Source: a bacterium
GTDB taxonomy: Bacteria > Joyebacterota > Joyebacteria > Joyebacterales > Joyebacteraceae
Assembly (NCBI GenBank): GCA_025774245.1
Contig: JALGWI010000004.1
Span: 1 to 64,000 of the forward strand
Direction: 5' to 3'
DNA: 64,000 nt
The notes under the pieces are model-generated. The model saw only the letters and a program-made list of their open reading frames with translations, ran no database searches and had not been told where the DNA came from. The position numbers were made by a program, and so were the translations under genes. Of the stretch, positions 63,186-64,000 are shown in pieces (positions within the stretch are counted from its first letter, which is position 1; each line of letters opens with the position of its first letter).

Positions 63186-64000
63186 ATGGCCGCGGCGGAA
63201 GAGGGTGTCGATCTCAGGAAAGAGCTGGCCGAGGCGCTCAAGAAGTCGAGGGCGCTCCTCTGCTACGAGTGCGGGAAGTGCAGCGGAGTCTGCCCCGTCG
63301 CTCGGTTCGATCGGAGCTTCTCGCCCAGATCGCTCCTCGTGAGGGCGGTGCGGGGCGAGGACGCCACGCTCATCGAGGACGTGAACGTCTGGTCGTGTCT
63401 GACGTGCAAACTCTGCGACACGAGGTGTCCCGCCGCCATCGACTACGGCCTCCTGACGAAGAGCGTCCGGGCGTTCGTGCGGCACGAGGGCGGTGAGGGG
63501 ATGTGCACGCACGGGGGCGCGGTCCACGCCTTGACGAGGATCATGACGTCGAAGGAGCTCGAGCAGGACAGGCTCGGGTGGGTCGACGATTCGCTCAAGA
63601 TCTCGAAGAAGGGCGACACGCTCTTCTTCGTCGGCTGCGCTCCGTACTTCGACGTCGTCTTTTCGGAGACCGGAGCGAAGACCCTCGACAGCGCGAAGGG
63701 CGCGATCCGGCTCCTGAACGCCGCCGGCGTCGAGCCGATGCTCCTGCCGAACGAGAGGTGCTGCGGGCACGACCTGCTGTGGAACGGGGACGTCGAGAAC
63801 TTCCGCATGCTCGCCCAACAGAACCTGGCCATGATCGAGGAGTCGGGCGCGAAGCGCGTCGTCGTGAGCTGTCCCGAGGGGTACGCGACCATGAAGGTCG
63901 ACTACCCGAACCACTTCGGCGACCTCGGGTTCGAGGTCGTCCACCTCACCGAGCTCCTGGCCGGGGAGATCGAGGAGGGGAACCTCGAGTTCGAGGGCGA
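63186..64000 (+). CDS. HdrC-HdrB fusion subunit, partial at window edge
   Basis: At least 271 residues, open to the window end. The HdrC part has two [4Fe-4S] sites: Cys26-29-32-36 (LLCYECGKCSGVCP) and Cys71-74-77-81 (CLTCKLCDTRCP). A CCG domain of the HdrB type follows: Cys151 (VGCAPYFD), Cys192-193 (ERCCGHDLLW) and Cys229 (SCPEGYATMKVDYP). The last motif usually reads CPEC; here the final Cys is Gly232, so one ligand of this half-site is missing. A second CCG domain would lie beyond the edge. With HdrA and MvhD this supplies the disulfide- or quinone-side end of the complex. The substrate is unknown; no coenzyme M/B pathway is implied in bacteria. Confidence 0.88.
   Translation, partial: MAAAEEGVDLRKELAEALKKSRALLCYECGKCSGVCPVARFDRSFSPRSLLVRAVRGEDATLIEDVNVWSCLTCKLCDTRCPAAIDYGLLTKSVRAFVRHEGGEGMCTHGGAVHALTRIMTSKELEQDRLGWVDDSLKISKKGDTLFFVGCAPYFDVVFSETGAKTLDSAKGAIRLLNAAGVEPMLLPNERCCGHDLLWNGDVENFRMLAQQNLAMIEESGAKRVVVSCPEGYATMKVDYPNHFGDLGFEVVHLTELLAGEIEEGNLEFEG

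Overview
The window is GC-rich, densely coded bacterial DNA with no rRNA, tRNA, CRISPR array or insertion sequence that I can recognise. Many predicted secreted proteins end in a FlgD-like Ig sorting domain (an N-P-F/A box, then a DVAGRLVR-like strand, WDG-D/T-RG and SGVYF/YY) of the kind associated with type IX-style secretion in the FCB superphylum. Together with Pmp/beta-helix, LVIVD-propeller and RCC1-like secreted proteins, and TPR-tailed Ser/Thr kinases, this suggests an uncultured FCB-group lineage such as Candidatus Eisenbacteria or Krumholzibacteriota. That placement is inference; no marker gene is present.

Regions. 1-9.7 kb: two Ser/Thr kinases with TPR tails (the first frameshifted by a 13-bp duplication), an octaheme HAO-like cytochrome c, a Pmp-like lipoprotein and a small membrane-anchored protein. 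10-17.8 kb: secreted beta-helix, RCC1-like and HExxH metalloprotease proteins, two envelope proteins and pta. 18-20 kb: a hypothetical gene behind a heavily structured leader, then a gene interrupted by an in-frame TAA just after its signal peptide. 20-33 kb: four tandem paralogous ~1,080-1,105-residue LVIVD-propeller proteins in one tight minus-strand operon with a recognisable promoter. 33-39 kb: a CapK/PaaK-like AMP ligase, a nucleotidyltransferase and a membrane spermidine-synthase/TPR fusion. 39-42.4 kb: two divergent beta-helix proteins with clear divergent promoters. 42.4-43.8 kb: an AT-richer patch with a Com-like zinc ribbon. 43.8-51.1 kb: a divergent chaperone-usher-like cluster, followed by a probable lipoprotein and a 51-residue Trp/Gly-rich secreted peptide. 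51.3-53.6 kb: hcp with its Rrf2 regulator. 53.8-55.8 kb: an adhesin-like lipoprotein and a glycosyltransferase.

56-64 kb is an energy-metabolism operon: korDABC (2-oxoacid:ferredoxin oxidoreductase), an HdrA-type flavoprotein, an MvhD-like protein and an HdrC-HdrB fusion cut by the window edge. The hdrA frame contains one TGA at the position where the family has a Cys or selenocysteine, followed by a SECIS-like hairpin. It therefore reads as one 1,032-residue selenoprotein rather than two ORFs. The likely role is to link ferredoxin from 2-oxoacid oxidation to a flavin-based bifurcating or confurcating complex.

The strongest leads are the Sec-HdrA/KOR operon, the chaperone-usher-like cluster with its overlapping small-peptide gene and LexA-like operators, and the four-gene propeller array.
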